Shown: positions 1 through 8,811, counted from the first letter of the stretch. The stretch is 64,000 bases of DNA from Phaeocystidibacter marisrubri (GCF_008933165.1 NZ_WBVQ01000003.1:1-64000); one strand, 5' to 3'. Numbers and translations: made by a program. Notes: generated by a model not told the origin, from the sequence alone.

Positions 1-441
1 GGCACTACTTGCACCACCTGTGCCAATGTTTGTAATTCCCGGAGGGCGACAACACAAGTTCCATGAGAGCTTATAGTCGGAGCAACGGTTCGTCAAAACA
101 AGAGGGTTGTTCGTAGTAGTTTCGTAAACATTCACTTCAGGAGCGAAGATGGTTGCATTTGGAGTAATACAATCCCATGCGCCTTGTGCCAAGTATTGGG
201 CGGTTCGGGTAACCCCAATGGATGTGTTCACACCACAGGTTGAAGAAACTACATTCACTGCCGTATTTGCTGGTAACTGAATTCCACCATTGGATTGTCG
301 GTAAATCACCAACTTGATGTAATACCTATTGTTTCCGAGGTACTCGTATTGGATGTCTCCCCCAATAACATGAGAAGAGTGTGCTTGGAAACTGAAGATT
401 CCAAGAAGCATCACGGCGAGTAATTTCAAGGTAGATTTCAT
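1..441 (-). CDS. secreted HVIGGD-type surface protein, partial (C-terminus beyond window)
   Basis: The reading frame starts at the ATG at 439-441 and stays open for 147 codons to base 1, so the C-terminal part lies outside the window. Residues 1-23 are a signal peptide (Lys at 3 and 6, hydrophobic core, then AHSS). The mature protein opens with HVIGGDIQYEYLG, nearly the same as HIIGGDVYYEYVG at the same point of the next gene (570-2768), and both then run into KLVIYRQS / TMVIYRES. The two are therefore tandem paralogues in one orientation. The next gene ends in a T9SS type B signal, so this one probably does too, but that part is not visible. The biochemical role is unknown; a large cell-surface or extracellular protein is the safest description. 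Confidence 0.8.
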   Translation of the reverse strand, partial: MKSTLKLLAVMLLGIFSFQAHSSHVIGGDIQYEYLGNNRYYIKLVIYRQSNGGIQLPANTAVNVVSSTCGVNTSIGVTRTAQYLAQGAWDCITPNATIFAPEVNVYETTTNNPLVLTNRCSDYKLSWNLCCRPPGITNIGTGGASSA

Positions 442-477
442 GGCAGAATCTTTAAAGGATGTTCTGTCAAGTTACGA

Positions 478-534
478 AATGAGGAGTGTACAACTCGTAT
501 AGATTCCGTGTCTATAAGTCATACACTCCTCATT
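478..534. repeat. long inverted repeat / hairpin between two paralogous genes
   Basis: Bases 478-490 (AATGAGGAGTGTA) and 522-534 (TACACTCCTCATT) are exact reverse complements of 13 bases. A second inner stem lies inside them (TATAGA at 498-503 and TCTATA at 511-516). The element sits between the stop of the gene ending at 570 and the start of the gene beginning at 441. No T-tract follows on the minus strand, so it is not a classic rho-independent terminator. It may be an attenuator, an RNA-processing hairpin or a factor-dependent terminator. Confidence 0.55.
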
Positions 535-569
535 AGATGTGTCCGCTCAGCATGAGTTAGTGAACGGGT

Positions 570-2768
570 TTACTGGTCGCCGCGCATTACAGTAATTGAT
601 CCGTGTTCTTCCACGCTAGACCCGTCGGGACCATTGATCGCGTGAACAACATAGAAATAAGTTCCTTCGCTCACATCTCTACCATTGCTTGTTTTACCAT
701 CCCAAGCACGATCGTTTGAATAGTTGTTGGAGCTGTACACTTGGTGTCCCCATCTATCAAAGATGGAAACCTCTACTTGTTCATAGGAATCAATTCCCGC
801 AATCGTCCATCTTTGGTTGATGGCATCCATGTCTGGTGTGAAGACATTCGGAACGGTAAGCGAAACACCCTGAACAGGAGGGTCGGTTGGCGTACTAAAC
901 ACAATCCAGTTGGATTCTGAAACATAATTTCCGTCTGTTGTTTGGACGCGCAATGCATACGTTTGTCCAGCGTTTAAGCTTGAAGTGTTGTAGGTGTAGA
1001 AGGTGTCGGTTGTCGGTAGGCTAGCATCATTCACCAAAGACCAGTTGTATTGTCCTGGGGTTCCGGTTGGCTCACCGAGCTCTACGGTGTAAGAAGGAGC
1101 TCCCCATCCATCGTAATGAGTCCATCTCATTGGTACTTGAGCCATTGGGGCATTGTAGGCTCCCACCAGATGGATGCTCGCGATAGAACGAGTTACTGGC
1201 ACAGCTTGTCCGAGAATAACAAATTCTAGGCGATAATCGAAGGACTGAGCATCTACTAAGTTTCCATTTACACCAAAATCAATAAATGGAGAAGCATTAT
1301 ATCCCGTTACACCTACTTGGTTAAAGGTGAGTCCATTGTCGTCTGATCGCTGAACGCGAACAAAGTCGATGTATGAACCGGCAATCGTGTTCGTATCAAC
1401 GCTCCACTCCACTTGCGTGACTTGGTCGTTGTTTACCGATACGTTTTCCATGTCGTAAACGGGGTCGATACAACCTTCTACCCTTAATATAATGGTGTCG
1501 AATTCGTTCATGGCTTTACCACACTTGTTTAGTAGGGTGTTGCCGTCGCTACCAAACTTGGTGTACAGGTAGTAATCACCATTAAACACTAGAGGTTTGT
1601 AGAGTACCACGGTTATCGAGTCCGTCTCTGCGTTGTTATCGCAATATGTTCGGGCAGTTTTTACAGGGAGAGGTTGCCCATTTGGCGCGGTAATCCTGAA
1701 ATCGGTACCATCTGGGGAAACTGAGAAACATTCGATAGGAAGAGTAAAACTCAAGGTCACGGAAGTGTCACCACAATTGTAGTCTCTCACTTGTCTTCCT
1801 AAAGAGTCGAGATACGTCCCTTGCATGGAGGCGTCTAACTTCACTCCTTGGTTTACAATGGGCAGACATTGGGCGCGTACCACGATTTGAATCTCTCGAG
1901 TAGTATATCCCACTTCGTCCCACACTTGATAAGTAGAGTCAAAACGGTATTCGTAAACGCCAATGGCGAAAGTAGAAACTTCATACTGTACCCCCGGAGG
2001 AAGCATAGGGAGGAAAGTGAGGGTTCCAGTGTTCGGATCAAGGGTGAAAGGGCCGTTTGTATCGTCTACAGATACAGGGCGGGTGTGAGACCAGCTTGGA
2101 AGGTAGTTAATGGTTCGAGCTGCTGTGTTTCTAGGCTGAATTAACTCATAGCGAATGGAGTCGCCATCGGGTTCGATAGCATACTGTTGGTAAATTTGAT
2201 AAGATCCAGAGCACGCATAGTTCACAGGGCTATTCAGGAAGATTGGAGATGTGTTGTGGCCGTTGCGTTTGTCTAGACCCGCTTCAAAATAGAAATCATC
2301 TCCATTGGGAACATTTGTATAGTTGTTTGGACGAGCATTCCCGTGGAAATACATGATGAAATTATTACACGATGTTCCGGCCAAGTTGACGATTTGCTCA
2401 AACTTGTTCACCGTTGGTTTTGGAATGCGTTGTGTAGGACTCAAATCGGTACTGTCAATACAATCAAAGGCTCCCAAAGCACCTGCTGAGAATTCGTTTC
2501 CAACGCGAGGCATGGTCAAGTTGAAGGAGTAATTGCAATTCACGGCTTCAATTCGCAAGGCGATGGCGGAAGTTGAGAGTGGGCTATTAAGAGGTATACC
2601 CGTCGATTCTCGGTAAATAACCATGGTGATCTTGTAATCACCTACTTGTCGACCGGGTTGGTTGCCGACATATTCGTAGTACACATCACCGCCAATAATA
2701 TGCGAGGCGGTCATGTTGAAACTCAGTAGCAGTGCCGTGAGTCCGATGAGGTTGCGCAGTGTTTTCAT
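570..2768 (-). CDS. secreted HIIGGD protein with T9SS type B sorting domain
   Basis: A 732-residue protein. Residues 1-22 are a signal peptide, followed by HIIGGDVYYEYVG at 23-35. The middle is beta-rich, Thr/Asn-rich and contains many scattered cysteines (extracellular disulfides likely), and it includes a fibronectin-III-like stretch around 540-630 (WTHYDGWGAPSYTVEL, then TYALRVQTTDG). The last 90 or so residues (VPNVFTPDMDAINQRW, then VSIFDRWGHQVYSS, then WDGKTSNGRDVSEGTYFYVV) are the gliding-motility-associated C-terminal domain, i.e. a T9SS type B signal. The protein is therefore expected on the cell surface or released. It is a paralogue of the truncated gene at 1-441. No enzyme motif was recognised; adhesion or a structural surface role is an inference. 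Confidence 0.9.
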   Translation of the reverse strand: MKTLRNLIGLTALLLSFNMTASHIIGGDVYYEYVGNQPGRQVGDYKITMVIYRESTGIPLNSPLSTSAIALRIEAVNCNYSFNLTMPRVGNEFSAGALGAFDCIDSTDLSPTQRIPKPTVNKFEQIVNLAGTSCNNFIMYFHGNARPNNYTNVPNGDDFYFEAGLDKRNGHNTSPIFLNSPVNYACSGSYQIYQQYAIEPDGDSIRYELIQPRNTAARTINYLPSWSHTRPVSVDDTNGPFTLDPNTGTLTFLPMLPPGVQYEVSTFAIGVYEYRFDSTYQVWDEVGYTTREIQIVVRAQCLPIVNQGVKLDASMQGTYLDSLGRQVRDYNCGDTSVTLSFTLPIECFSVSPDGTDFRITAPNGQPLPVKTARTYCDNNAETDSITVVLYKPLVFNGDYYLYTKFGSDGNTLLNKCGKAMNEFDTIILRVEGCIDPVYDMENVSVNNDQVTQVEWSVDTNTIAGSYIDFVRVQRSDDNGLTFNQVGVTGYNASPFIDFGVNGNLVDAQSFDYRLEFVILGQAVPVTRSIASIHLVGAYNAPMAQVPMRWTHYDGWGAPSYTVELGEPTGTPGQYNWSLVNDASLPTTDTFYTYNTSSLNAGQTYALRVQTTDGNYVSESNWIVFSTPTDPPVQGVSLTVPNVFTPDMDAINQRWTIAGIDSYEQVEVSIFDRWGHQVYSSNNYSNDRAWDGKTSNGRDVSEGTYFYVVHAINGPDGSSVEEHGSITVMRGDQ

Positions 2769-2988
2769 AGCTGAGAGAATTGTTGGATAAATCCTTGAAG
2801 AGGGAATCTATCATACTTCATCTCGCTCAGCAATAGGTGATTAGAGGGGTGTGGTTTTTATCTCGTGAATGGATAAAAATGATGTGTCAACGTTCGCTCA
2901 GTGAATGGAGTCGTTTATTCAAACGGGCAATTTTAGAGCACGTGCAGATTTCATCGTTCCCTCAATGAGAACACTCTCCCTTATCCAA

Positions 2989-3609
2989 TTAAATCCCAGC
3001 TAGCGAAAGTGCGTTCAGGCAAAGCAAGGTGATTCCGAAGCCAACGCTGAACCCCACATAGACTTGGAGGGGAGTGTGGGCTTTGAGCATGAGTCGGGCG
3101 GATGCCAACATCCCTGTAAGGACAAATACCAAAGCGAGCAGTGGCAGTATTTGAACTTCATACCGGTGAGCTGTGAAAAGCAAAACGGCGAGAAGTCCGC
3201 CCATGCCTGCAAGATGGACACTCAGCTTGGTCCATCTAAGTAGAATATAGAATATGAAGATGGTAATGGCACTTGAGATGAGAAGGAGTGGTAGTTCCAT
3301 CGGGACACCTTGCCACGGTTGGAGGGAGTTAGCGGCAAATAGGAAAAAAGTAATGCTGATTAAGAAGGGATAACGTCTATCCTTTGGCTCGCTCATGTGC
3401 AAGGACTGGATAACGCCTAGCTGTTTCAACAAGAGGGAGAACAAGGCAGGTAGCAAGTAAGTAGCAATGAACATGAATCCCACAATTTGCATCACCTGAT
3501 ATTCAGCAAACATGCTGGGGTGTGCCCAGAGTACAAAGAAGGTAGCAAGTGTTGGAATGAATGCCGGGTGAAGGGCATAGCTCAATATTTGGGCGAACCG
3601 TCTGCTCAT
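2989..3609 (-). CDS. PAP2-like integral membrane protein
   Basis: A 206-residue protein of about six hydrophobic segments with no signal peptide. The C-terminal half resembles the PAP2 phosphatase fold. TKLSVHLAG at 127-135 stands where the SGH motif is expected. SARLMLKAHTPLQVYVGF at 170-187 follows the spacing S-R-x5-H-x3-D-V-x2-G, with Gln in place of Asp. The N-terminal first catalytic motif (Kx6RP) is not clear, so activity is uncertain. Its ATG follows the rpoN stop by one base, so the two are co-transcribed, with rpoN first. A lipid-phosphate or undecaprenyl-phosphate role would be typical of the fold but is not shown here. Confidence 0.75.
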   Translation of the reverse strand: MSRRFAQILSYALHPAFIPTLATFFVLWAHPSMFAEYQVMQIVGFMFIATYLLPALFSLLLKQLGVIQSLHMSEPKDRRYPFLISITFFLFAANSLQPWQGVPMELPLLLISSAITIFIFYILLRWTKLSVHLAGMGGLLAVLLFTAHRYEVQILPLLALVFVLTGMLASARLMLKAHTPLQVYVGFSVGFGITLLCLNALSLAGI

Positions 3610-3610
3610 C

Positions 3611-5071
3611 TTAGAGTTCCTTGCGGAGTCTTGCTACAGGGATGCCCAATTGTTCGCGATACTTGGCAACTGTTCTACGAGCGATGGGATACCCCTTCTC
3701 CTTGAGTAGTTTGGCCAACGCTTCATCTGTTAGAGGCTTTTTCTTGTTCTCTTCGCCAATGCTGTCTTCCAGAATTTTTTTGATTTCGCGAGTAGATACA
3801 TCTTCACCCTCACTGTTTTTCATGGATTCTGAGAAGAAGCTCTTGATGATATGAGTGCCATACGGCGTTTGTACATATTTGTTGCTGGCCACCCGACTAA
3901 CGGTGGAAATGTCCATGTCAATTTTCTCCGCGATGTCTTTTAAGATCATCGGTTTGAGTTTGCGTTCATCTCCAGTAAGGAAGTATTCCTCTTGGAACTC
4001 CATAATGGTAGACATGGTGAGAAGCAGTGTTTGTTGACGTTGGCGAATGGCATCAATAAACCATTTGGCCGCATCGATCTTTTGCTTGACAAACATCAAC
4101 GCATCCTTCTCGCTTTTGGTGGCTTGCCCCTTGCTGTCGCGATAGTGCTCGAGCATGGTTTTATATTCTCGACTGATATTCAATTCGGGAGCATTTTTAC
4201 CGTTCAACTTGAGTCGAAGCTCGCCGTCTTCAATAGAAATGAGAAAATCAGGAGTGATGTTTTCTGTAGGCTTAGAGCCATCAGAAACGGAGTTGCCGGG
4301 TTTTGGATTGAGTCGGCTAATCTCGTTAAGGGCACTTCTCAGTTGATCTTCAACAATGTCCAATCGGTCCATCAGCTTTTCAAAGTGCTTCTTTACGAAT
4401 TCGTCAAAGTGATGATCGATGATGCTTTGGGCGAGTTGAACGGATTCAGTGGAAGTCCGCTTTCTCAATTGAAGGGAAAGGCATTCTTGAAGGGAACGAG
4501 CTCCCACGCCTGGAGGGTCAAGGTCTTGAATCACCTTGAGAAGGACCTCTAGGTGTTCTAGGTCGGTATAAATTCCTTGGGTGAAGGCTAGATCGTCCAC
4601 AACGTCTTGAAGTTCTCTTCGGAGATAACCGTCGTCGTCAATATTTCCAACGAGATAAAAGGCGATTTTAAAATCTTCCTCGCTCAAGCTGCGCATACCC
4701 AATTGGGTGCGTAGGGTTTCCACGAAGGAAGTGCCTCCTGCTAGTGGGATGCGTTCGTCATCGTCGTCTGCACTGTAATTATTCGCATGCAATCGGTACT
4801 CCGGAATTTCGTCATCGCTCAAATATTGATCAATGTCGAAATCGTCATCCCTTTGGTCGTCGTTTTGATCGTTGTAATCATCTTCGTTGCGATCGAGGTC
4901 GTCGCGCACGTCTTCCTCTTCCCGACCTTCATCCAGAGCGGGATTGGCTTCGAGTTCTTCTTGAATGCGTTCTTCCAAAGCCTGAGTTGGCAATTGGATG
5001 AGTTTCATCAGCTGAATCTGTTGAGGAGACAGCTTCTGTTGAAGTTTTTGCTGAAGTGATTGTTTGAGCAT
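3611..5071 (-). CDS. rpoN: RNA polymerase sigma-54 factor RpoN
   Basis: A 486-residue sigma-54 with all parts in order. Residues 1-50 are the Gln/Leu-rich activator-interacting region (KLQQKLSPQQIQLMKLIQLP). Residues 55-100 form a very acidic linker of Asp/Glu runs. The core-binding domain follows, then a helix-turn-helix near 390-410 (EKIDMDISTVSRVASNKYVQ). The RpoN box ARRTVAKYRE is at 464-473, close to the C-terminus. RpoN directs RNA polymerase to -24/-12 promoters and needs AAA+ activators to open them; no such activator is encoded in this window. The gene is first in a two-gene unit with the PAP2-like gene. Confidence 0.97.
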   Translation of the reverse strand: MLKQSLQQKLQQKLSPQQIQLMKLIQLPTQALEERIQEELEANPALDEGREEEDVRDDLDRNEDDYNDQNDDQRDDDFDIDQYLSDDEIPEYRLHANNYSADDDDERIPLAGGTSFVETLRTQLGMRSLSEEDFKIAFYLVGNIDDDGYLRRELQDVVDDLAFTQGIYTDLEHLEVLLKVIQDLDPPGVGARSLQECLSLQLRKRTSTESVQLAQSIIDHHFDEFVKKHFEKLMDRLDIVEDQLRSALNEISRLNPKPGNSVSDGSKPTENITPDFLISIEDGELRLKLNGKNAPELNISREYKTMLEHYRDSKGQATKSEKDALMFVKQKIDAAKWFIDAIRQRQQTLLLTMSTIMEFQEEYFLTGDERKLKPMILKDIAEKIDMDISTVSRVASNKYVQTPYGTHIIKSFFSESMKNSEGEDVSTREIKKILEDSIGEENKKKPLTDEALAKLLKEKGYPIARRTVAKYREQLGIPVARLRKEL

Positions 5072-5135
5072 GATCGCCGATTAACAAAACCCGCGCCAAA
5101 GTGCAGCGGTCATTGTCAAAGGTGCAAAAAATGAC

Positions 5136-6569
5136 TCAGAATTCAGCGCGTCCTGGTGTACGAGGGAAAGGAATGACATCACGAATGTTGCCCATACCCG
5201 TAATGAACTGAACCATACGCTCAAAGCCAAGGCCAAATCCACTGTGTGTACAGGTTCCAAACTTGCGTGTTTCGAGGTACCACCAAAGATCTTCTTCTTC
5301 GATTCCCAATTTTTGCATTTTGCTAACAAGGACATCCAGACGTTCTTCACGTTGTGAACCTCCCACAATTTCACCGATGCCAGGGAAGAGAACATCCATG
5401 GCGCGCACGGTTTTTTCGTCTTCGTTCAAGCGCATGTAGAAGGCTTTGATGGAAGCTGGGTAATCGAATAAAATGACAGGACTTTTAAAGTGCTTTTCCA
5501 CCAAGTAGCGCTCGTGTTCGCTTTGAAGGTCGGCACCCCATTCGTCAATTCTGTATTTGAATTTGCCCTTTTTGTTCGGTTTAGAATTGCGAAGGATTTC
5601 AATGGCCTCGGTGTAGCTCAATCGAACAAAATTGTTGTCCACTACAAAATTCAAGCGCTCAATCAGGCCTTGCTCAGAGCGCTCTGCTTGGGGCTTCACT
5701 TTTTCTTCCTCTGCCAATCGCGCATCGAGAACAGCTAGGTCTTCTTCGCAATTTTGGAGGATGTATTTAATGACAGACTTGAGGAAATCTTCCGCCAAAT
5801 CCATGTTGTCGTCAAGGTCGTTAAAGGCAACCTCAGGCTCAATCATCCAAAACTCGGCAAGGTGACGAGAAGTGTTGGAGTTTTCAGCGCGGAAAGTCGG
5901 TCCAAAAGTGTACACCTTGGAGAGTCCCATGGCCGCCAATTCTGCTTCAAGCTGGCCGCTCACGGTCAAGTTCGTTTCGCGTTCAAAGAAATCTTGCGCA
6001 AAGTCCACTTTTCCATCTTCGGTCATTGGAGGATTGGCGGGGTCGAGTGTAGATACTCGGAACATTTCGCCTGCTCCTTCCGCATCAGAACCCGTAATGA
6101 TAGGGGTGTGAATGTTGAAGAATCCACGGTCGTTGAAGTACTTGTGTACGGCAAAAGTCGCCGCATGGCGAATACGCATGATTGCACCAAAAGTGGTAGT
6201 GCGCATTCTCAAGTGAGCCTTTTCGCGAAGGAACTCTAAGGAGTGTTTCTTCGGTTGAAGAGGGTATTCATCTGGGTCGGCATCGCCTAAAATCTCAAAT
6301 GACTTTGCCTGAACTTCCACCGTTTGGCCTTTACCTTGAGAGCTCACGAGGTCACCGCGTACAACAATACAAGAGCCCGTAGTAATCCGTTTGAGATCTT
6401 CTTCTGAAGCATTCTCAAAGTCTACCACACATTGCAGGTTAGCGGCCGTTCCACCGTCGTTAAGCGCGATGAAACGATTGGAGCGAAAGGTTCTAACCCA
6501 TCCTCTAACTTCTAGTTCTGACCCTACTGGAAGTTTGGTCAAGCACTCTTTTACCGTTGCTTTTTGCAT
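5136..6569 (-). CDS. asnS: asparaginyl-tRNA synthetase
   Basis: A 477-residue class IIb aminoacyl-tRNA synthetase that charges tRNA-Asn. The N-terminal OB-fold anticodon-binding domain is visible (VRGWVRTFRSNRFIALNDG, about residues 22-40). It is followed by the class II catalytic core, with motif 2 at FGPTFRAENSNTSRHLAEFW and motif 3 at GFGLGFERMVQFITG near the C-terminus, which ends IPFPRTPGRAEF. The sequence TGSDAEGAGEMF is typical of AsnRS rather than AspRS. Length and end agree with the bacterial family. It lies 64 bases upstream of rpoN on the same strand. Confidence 0.97.
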   Translation of the reverse strand: MQKATVKECLTKLPVGSELEVRGWVRTFRSNRFIALNDGGTAANLQCVVDFENASEEDLKRITTGSCIVVRGDLVSSQGKGQTVEVQAKSFEILGDADPDEYPLQPKKHSLEFLREKAHLRMRTTTFGAIMRIRHAATFAVHKYFNDRGFFNIHTPIITGSDAEGAGEMFRVSTLDPANPPMTEDGKVDFAQDFFERETNLTVSGQLEAELAAMGLSKVYTFGPTFRAENSNTSRHLAEFWMIEPEVAFNDLDDNMDLAEDFLKSVIKYILQNCEEDLAVLDARLAEEEKVKPQAERSEQGLIERLNFVVDNNFVRLSYTEAIEILRNSKPNKKGKFKYRIDEWGADLQSEHERYLVEKHFKSPVILFDYPASIKAFYMRLNEDEKTVRAMDVLFPGIGEIVGGSQREERLDVLVSKMQKLGIEEEDLWWYLETRKFGTCTHSGFGLGFERMVQFITGMGNIRDVIPFPRTPGRAEF

Positions 6570-6614
6570 CTTGTTGAAAACCGTGTGTTATGCCTGCAAA
6601 AGTGCAACATTTTT

Positions 6615-6729
6615 GGGGCTGGCGCAAGGGTTTCGTAGGGGCTGGTGCATTGGCTTTGCAGGGGCTGGTGCAGGGGCTTCGCAAGGGCTAGTGCAAGGGC
6701 TTCGCAAGGGCTGGTGCAAGGGCTTCGCA
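6615..6729. repeat. tandem repeat, five 23-bp units
   Basis: Five head-to-tail units of exactly 23 bases begin at 6615, 6638, 6661, 6684 and 6707. The consensus is GGGGCTGGTGCA followed by AGGGCTTCGCA, so each unit is itself a doubled 11-12 base word. The last units are the most alike and the first are the most diverged. The array lies upstream of asnS on the far side of its start. The Pro/Ala-rich frame it opens on the minus strand is a by-product of the repeat. Confidence 0.85.
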
Positions 6730-7062
6730 GGTAGAAGGGCTAGGATACAGACTTTAGTCTTCAGACTACAAAAAGTGTCACGGCCGCTAAAGGCCAACGA
6801 GACTCATAGCAGTATTTGATGAGGATAATCGTTTTTTTTAACTAAAAAACTGACGCTGATAATTTTGTGAAAATTTATATTTGAAATGCTCTGGTAATGT
6901 GGTCATTTAGGAGGTGACGACCATTCAGGATCTTAACCTCTTGAAAATCAAATTATAGTTTCAGCGAAAATTTCGGGACAGGGAGTAATTCAAATGAGTT
7001 ATCCCCTGCTCTTGTTTCCGAACATGCCTTAAATCGACTCTAAACGCTAGATTCACGATGAA
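6730..7062. other. gene-free stretch before the RHS island
   Basis: No convincing gene. The stretch is AT-rich compared with the flanks and marks the left border of the RHS cassette island. It holds short imperfect inverted repeats (for example TGGTC near 6899 with GACCA near 6918) and stop codons in all frames. No terminal repeats, attachment site or integrase was seen. Confidence 0.5.
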
Positions 7063-7455
7063 GTGTTTACTTTGTCAAAAGCGAATATGATCAAGAGAAG
7101 TCAGTACGATTTCAAGAACCGAATGGAGGAATTAGGTTCGGTAGATGGCACGGACTACAACAGTGCAACGCTATTCGATTACAACACCCTTGAAACCCTC
7201 TATCCAGAATTTGTAGAGGATTTTAATTCTACGAATAAAACGGGCTATAGCGACCCTGTCAATGAGTGTTGCTTCTTCGGCGATCGCTACTGGTACCACC
7301 CGGACTATCTAGGCAGCGTAGCAATGGTAACTAACGATGAAGGCGTGGTGCATCAGTTCTTTTTAACCAACGCTTGGGGCGAGGAGTTGCATACGTATAA
7401 CAACGCTAATACTTCGAGTTTAATTCGGAGTATCGATTTAATGACGACGGAGTGA
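7063..7455 (+). pseudogene. RHS cassette 1, core part before frameshift
   Basis: 130 codons that begin the first shortened RHS cassette. From about 7107 the sequence matches cassettes 2 and 3 almost base for base: DGTDYNSATLFDYNT, then NECCFFGDRYWYHPDYLGS (the YHPDxLGS motif of RHS cores), then FFLTNAWGEELHTYNN. The frame breaks at 7419-7421, where this copy has three T and cassette 2 has four; after that it reads LIRSIDLMTTE and stops. The natural continuation is the next feature in the +2 frame. No full-length YD-repeat region precedes it, so this is an orphan tip module rather than a complete RHS protein. It could alternatively be a sequencing indel. Confidence 0.75.
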
Positions 7456-7588
7456 GAAGCACTGCTTCGATCGAACGTTGCGCGCGAAGCGCTGAGCTGG
7501 ATGAGGAGACTGGATTGGCGTATTACGGCGCGAGGTATTACGACAATAAGATTAGTATGTGGTTGAGTGTGGATCCGTTGGCGATGGA
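7107..7588 (+). repeat. RHS core direct repeat, copy 1 of 3
   Basis: Long direct repeat shared with 9060-9543 and 11023-11475. Between the shared words GAYTACAAC and TGGTTR the interval is 407 bases here, 408 in copy 2 and 378 in copy 3. The differences are one lost T here and a 30-base insertion present in copies 1 and 2. Similarity ends sharply just after the SVDPLAM codons, where the variable tips begin. Confidence 0.85.
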
Positions 7589-8282
7589 AGGGAAAAATAT
7601 GAGTTTAACTCCATATCACTTCACTTCTAACAACCCGGTTATGAGAATTGACCCAGATGGGCTAAACGATTATTTTTCTGAAGATGGAGTTTTTTTGGGG
7701 TCAGACGATAGTAAGGATGATGGTATCCGAATCTTGTCGACTGAAGCTTGGAATACATTGTCCCAAGAGGATGAAGAAGGAAATGAGTATATTGATAAAG
7801 CTAGTGGGTTAAGTGCTTCACTTCTAGCATCGGAAAGTGACCTTTCAACTGATGCTATACTCTCCATTTATCAACACTATAATCCAACCGATCTATTATT
7901 AGCAGATTCAAAAAACATTACAAAAGGAGGATTTGAGTTTATTCCTAGTTTTAACGGTAATGATCCATATTTGAGAGTACATGTCGAAACGAATTCAACT
8001 TTAAAGCTGATTGATCACTCGAGTGAGATTATTAGTGGTCTCATCCATGAAAAGCAGCATTATTCTGATTATGTCGAAATGGGAGCGGTTGACTATTTTA
8101 GGCTACCGAAAAATTTCAGAGAGGTCAGAGCATATAATTCACAGACGACTCATGAATCATGGAATAATACTCGTTCGGAATTCCAAAGAAATGTTCTTAC
8201 AAATGCAGTGCCTTTTGGATTTCATTTACCAATAATTTTACCTAGGAAAGGGGTGGTTTTTCCAGAAGTAGAATTAAACTAA
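7452..8282 (+). CDS. RHS cassette 1 C-terminal part with HExxH tip (putative zinc peptidase toxin)
   Basis: 276 codons from a GTG that overlaps the stop of the previous frame (GTGA). Residues about 13-40 finish the RHS core (ELDEETGLAYYGARYYDNKI, then SVDPLA), followed by NNPVMRIDPDG, a spacing like the DPxG autocleavage motif at RHS tips. The remaining 215 residues are unlike the other cassettes and form the tip. They contain GLIHEKQHYSDYVEMG, an HExxH zinc site encoded at 8046-8060, with FREVRAYN about 20 residues on as a possible third-ligand helix. The likely role is a polymorphic toxin with zincin fold. It is out of frame with its own core start, so expression would need re-initiation or frameshifting. 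Confidence 0.7.
   Translation: MRSTASIERCARSAELDEETGLAYYGARYYDNKISMWLSVDPLAMEGKNMSLTPYHFTSNNPVMRIDPDGLNDYFSEDGVFLGSDDSKDDGIRILSTEAWNTLSQEDEEGNEYIDKASGLSASLLASESDLSTDAILSIYQHYNPTDLLLADSKNITKGGFEFIPSFNGNDPYLRVHVETNSTLKLIDHSSEIISGLIHEKQHYSDYVEMGAVDYFRLPKNFREVRAYNSQTTHESWNNTRSEFQRNVLTNAVPFGFHLPIILPRKGVVFPEVELN
7465..7494 (+). repeat. 30-bp in-frame palindromic insertion in RHS core (copy 1)
   Basis: Thirty bases absent from cassette 3 at the same point. The insert runs from CTTCGATCGAACG to CGCGAAGCGCTG and leaves a GAAGCGCTG-type direct repeat at its borders (here with one change, AGCACTG). The ends GCTTCG and CGAAGC are inverted repeats. It adds ten residues (ASIERCARSA-like) without breaking the frame. 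Confidence 0.6.
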
Positions 8283-8313
8283 TCAATTGATTAAAATTTA
8301 CACAAGCTGAATT

Positions 8314-8811
8314 ATGAAGATTTTGTTTTGTTCACTTTTCTTTTGTTCACTTAATTTGTTTGCTCAGAATGGGATAAATTTAGAGATAAGTCAACTGGTA
8401 GTAAATAAATTAATTACGAATACAGATTCTATTTTTGTTGAGGAAATAAGTGAAGATGGTCCCGAATTGAGGATTGAATGTGTCCTTAATAACCTCACTA
8501 ATGATTCAATTGAATTGGACGTTTCCTCTCATAATTTTTTCATCAGCTATTTATTTAATCGAGAGGAGCATTCAATTATAAGTGTCTCTCTTATTCCAGA
8601 TGTTTCCAGAGAGGAAGGTTCGTATTATATCCAACCACATGGAACAGTTCAAATGATCCTATTCATTACACCTCTGGCAAATACTCCATATTCAAAATCT
8701 GAAGACCAATTACACGTCATCATGCGCATTCTTCCCACATTAAGGGTAGAATACCAAGACAGACTGCACCATCTGGTATCTACGAGGATCTTGGATGTTA
8801 AACTCTTATAA
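8314..8811 (+). CDS. putative immunity protein of RHS cassette 1, exported
   Basis: A 165-residue protein starting 31 bases after the cassette 1 tip. Residues 1-18 are a signal peptide (MKILFCSLFFCSLNLFAQ), so the product is expected in the periplasm or at the outer membrane. The mature part looks like a single beta-sandwich (ELRIECVLNNLTNDSIELDVSS, then YYIQPHGTVQMILFITPL) similar in feel to bacterial Ig-like or DUF-type domains. No family was named with confidence. The position directly behind a polymorphic-toxin tip, repeated for the other cassettes, is the basis for calling it an immunity protein; this is inference. Confidence 0.6.
   Translation: MKILFCSLFFCSLNLFAQNGINLEISQLVVNKLITNTDSIFVEEISEDGPELRIECVLNNLTNDSIELDVSSHNFFISYLFNREEHSIISVSLIPDVSREEGSYYIQPHGTVQMILFITPLANTPYSKSEDQLHVIMRILPTLRVEYQDRLHHLVSTRILDVKLL

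Noticed and set aside
3992-4552. 186-codon plus-strand frame opposite rpoN
   Set aside because: It lies wholly inside the well-supported rpoN gene on the other strand.
6588-6797. Minus-strand open frame rich in Pro/Ala/Cys across the tandem repeat
   Set aside because: Its composition comes from the 23-bp repeat; no start signal, no domain, and it overlaps the asnS promoter region.
7063-7494. Programmed -1/+1 frameshifting in cassette 1
   Set aside because: No slippery heptamer with a downstream structure was evident; a lost T in a homopolymer explains the break.
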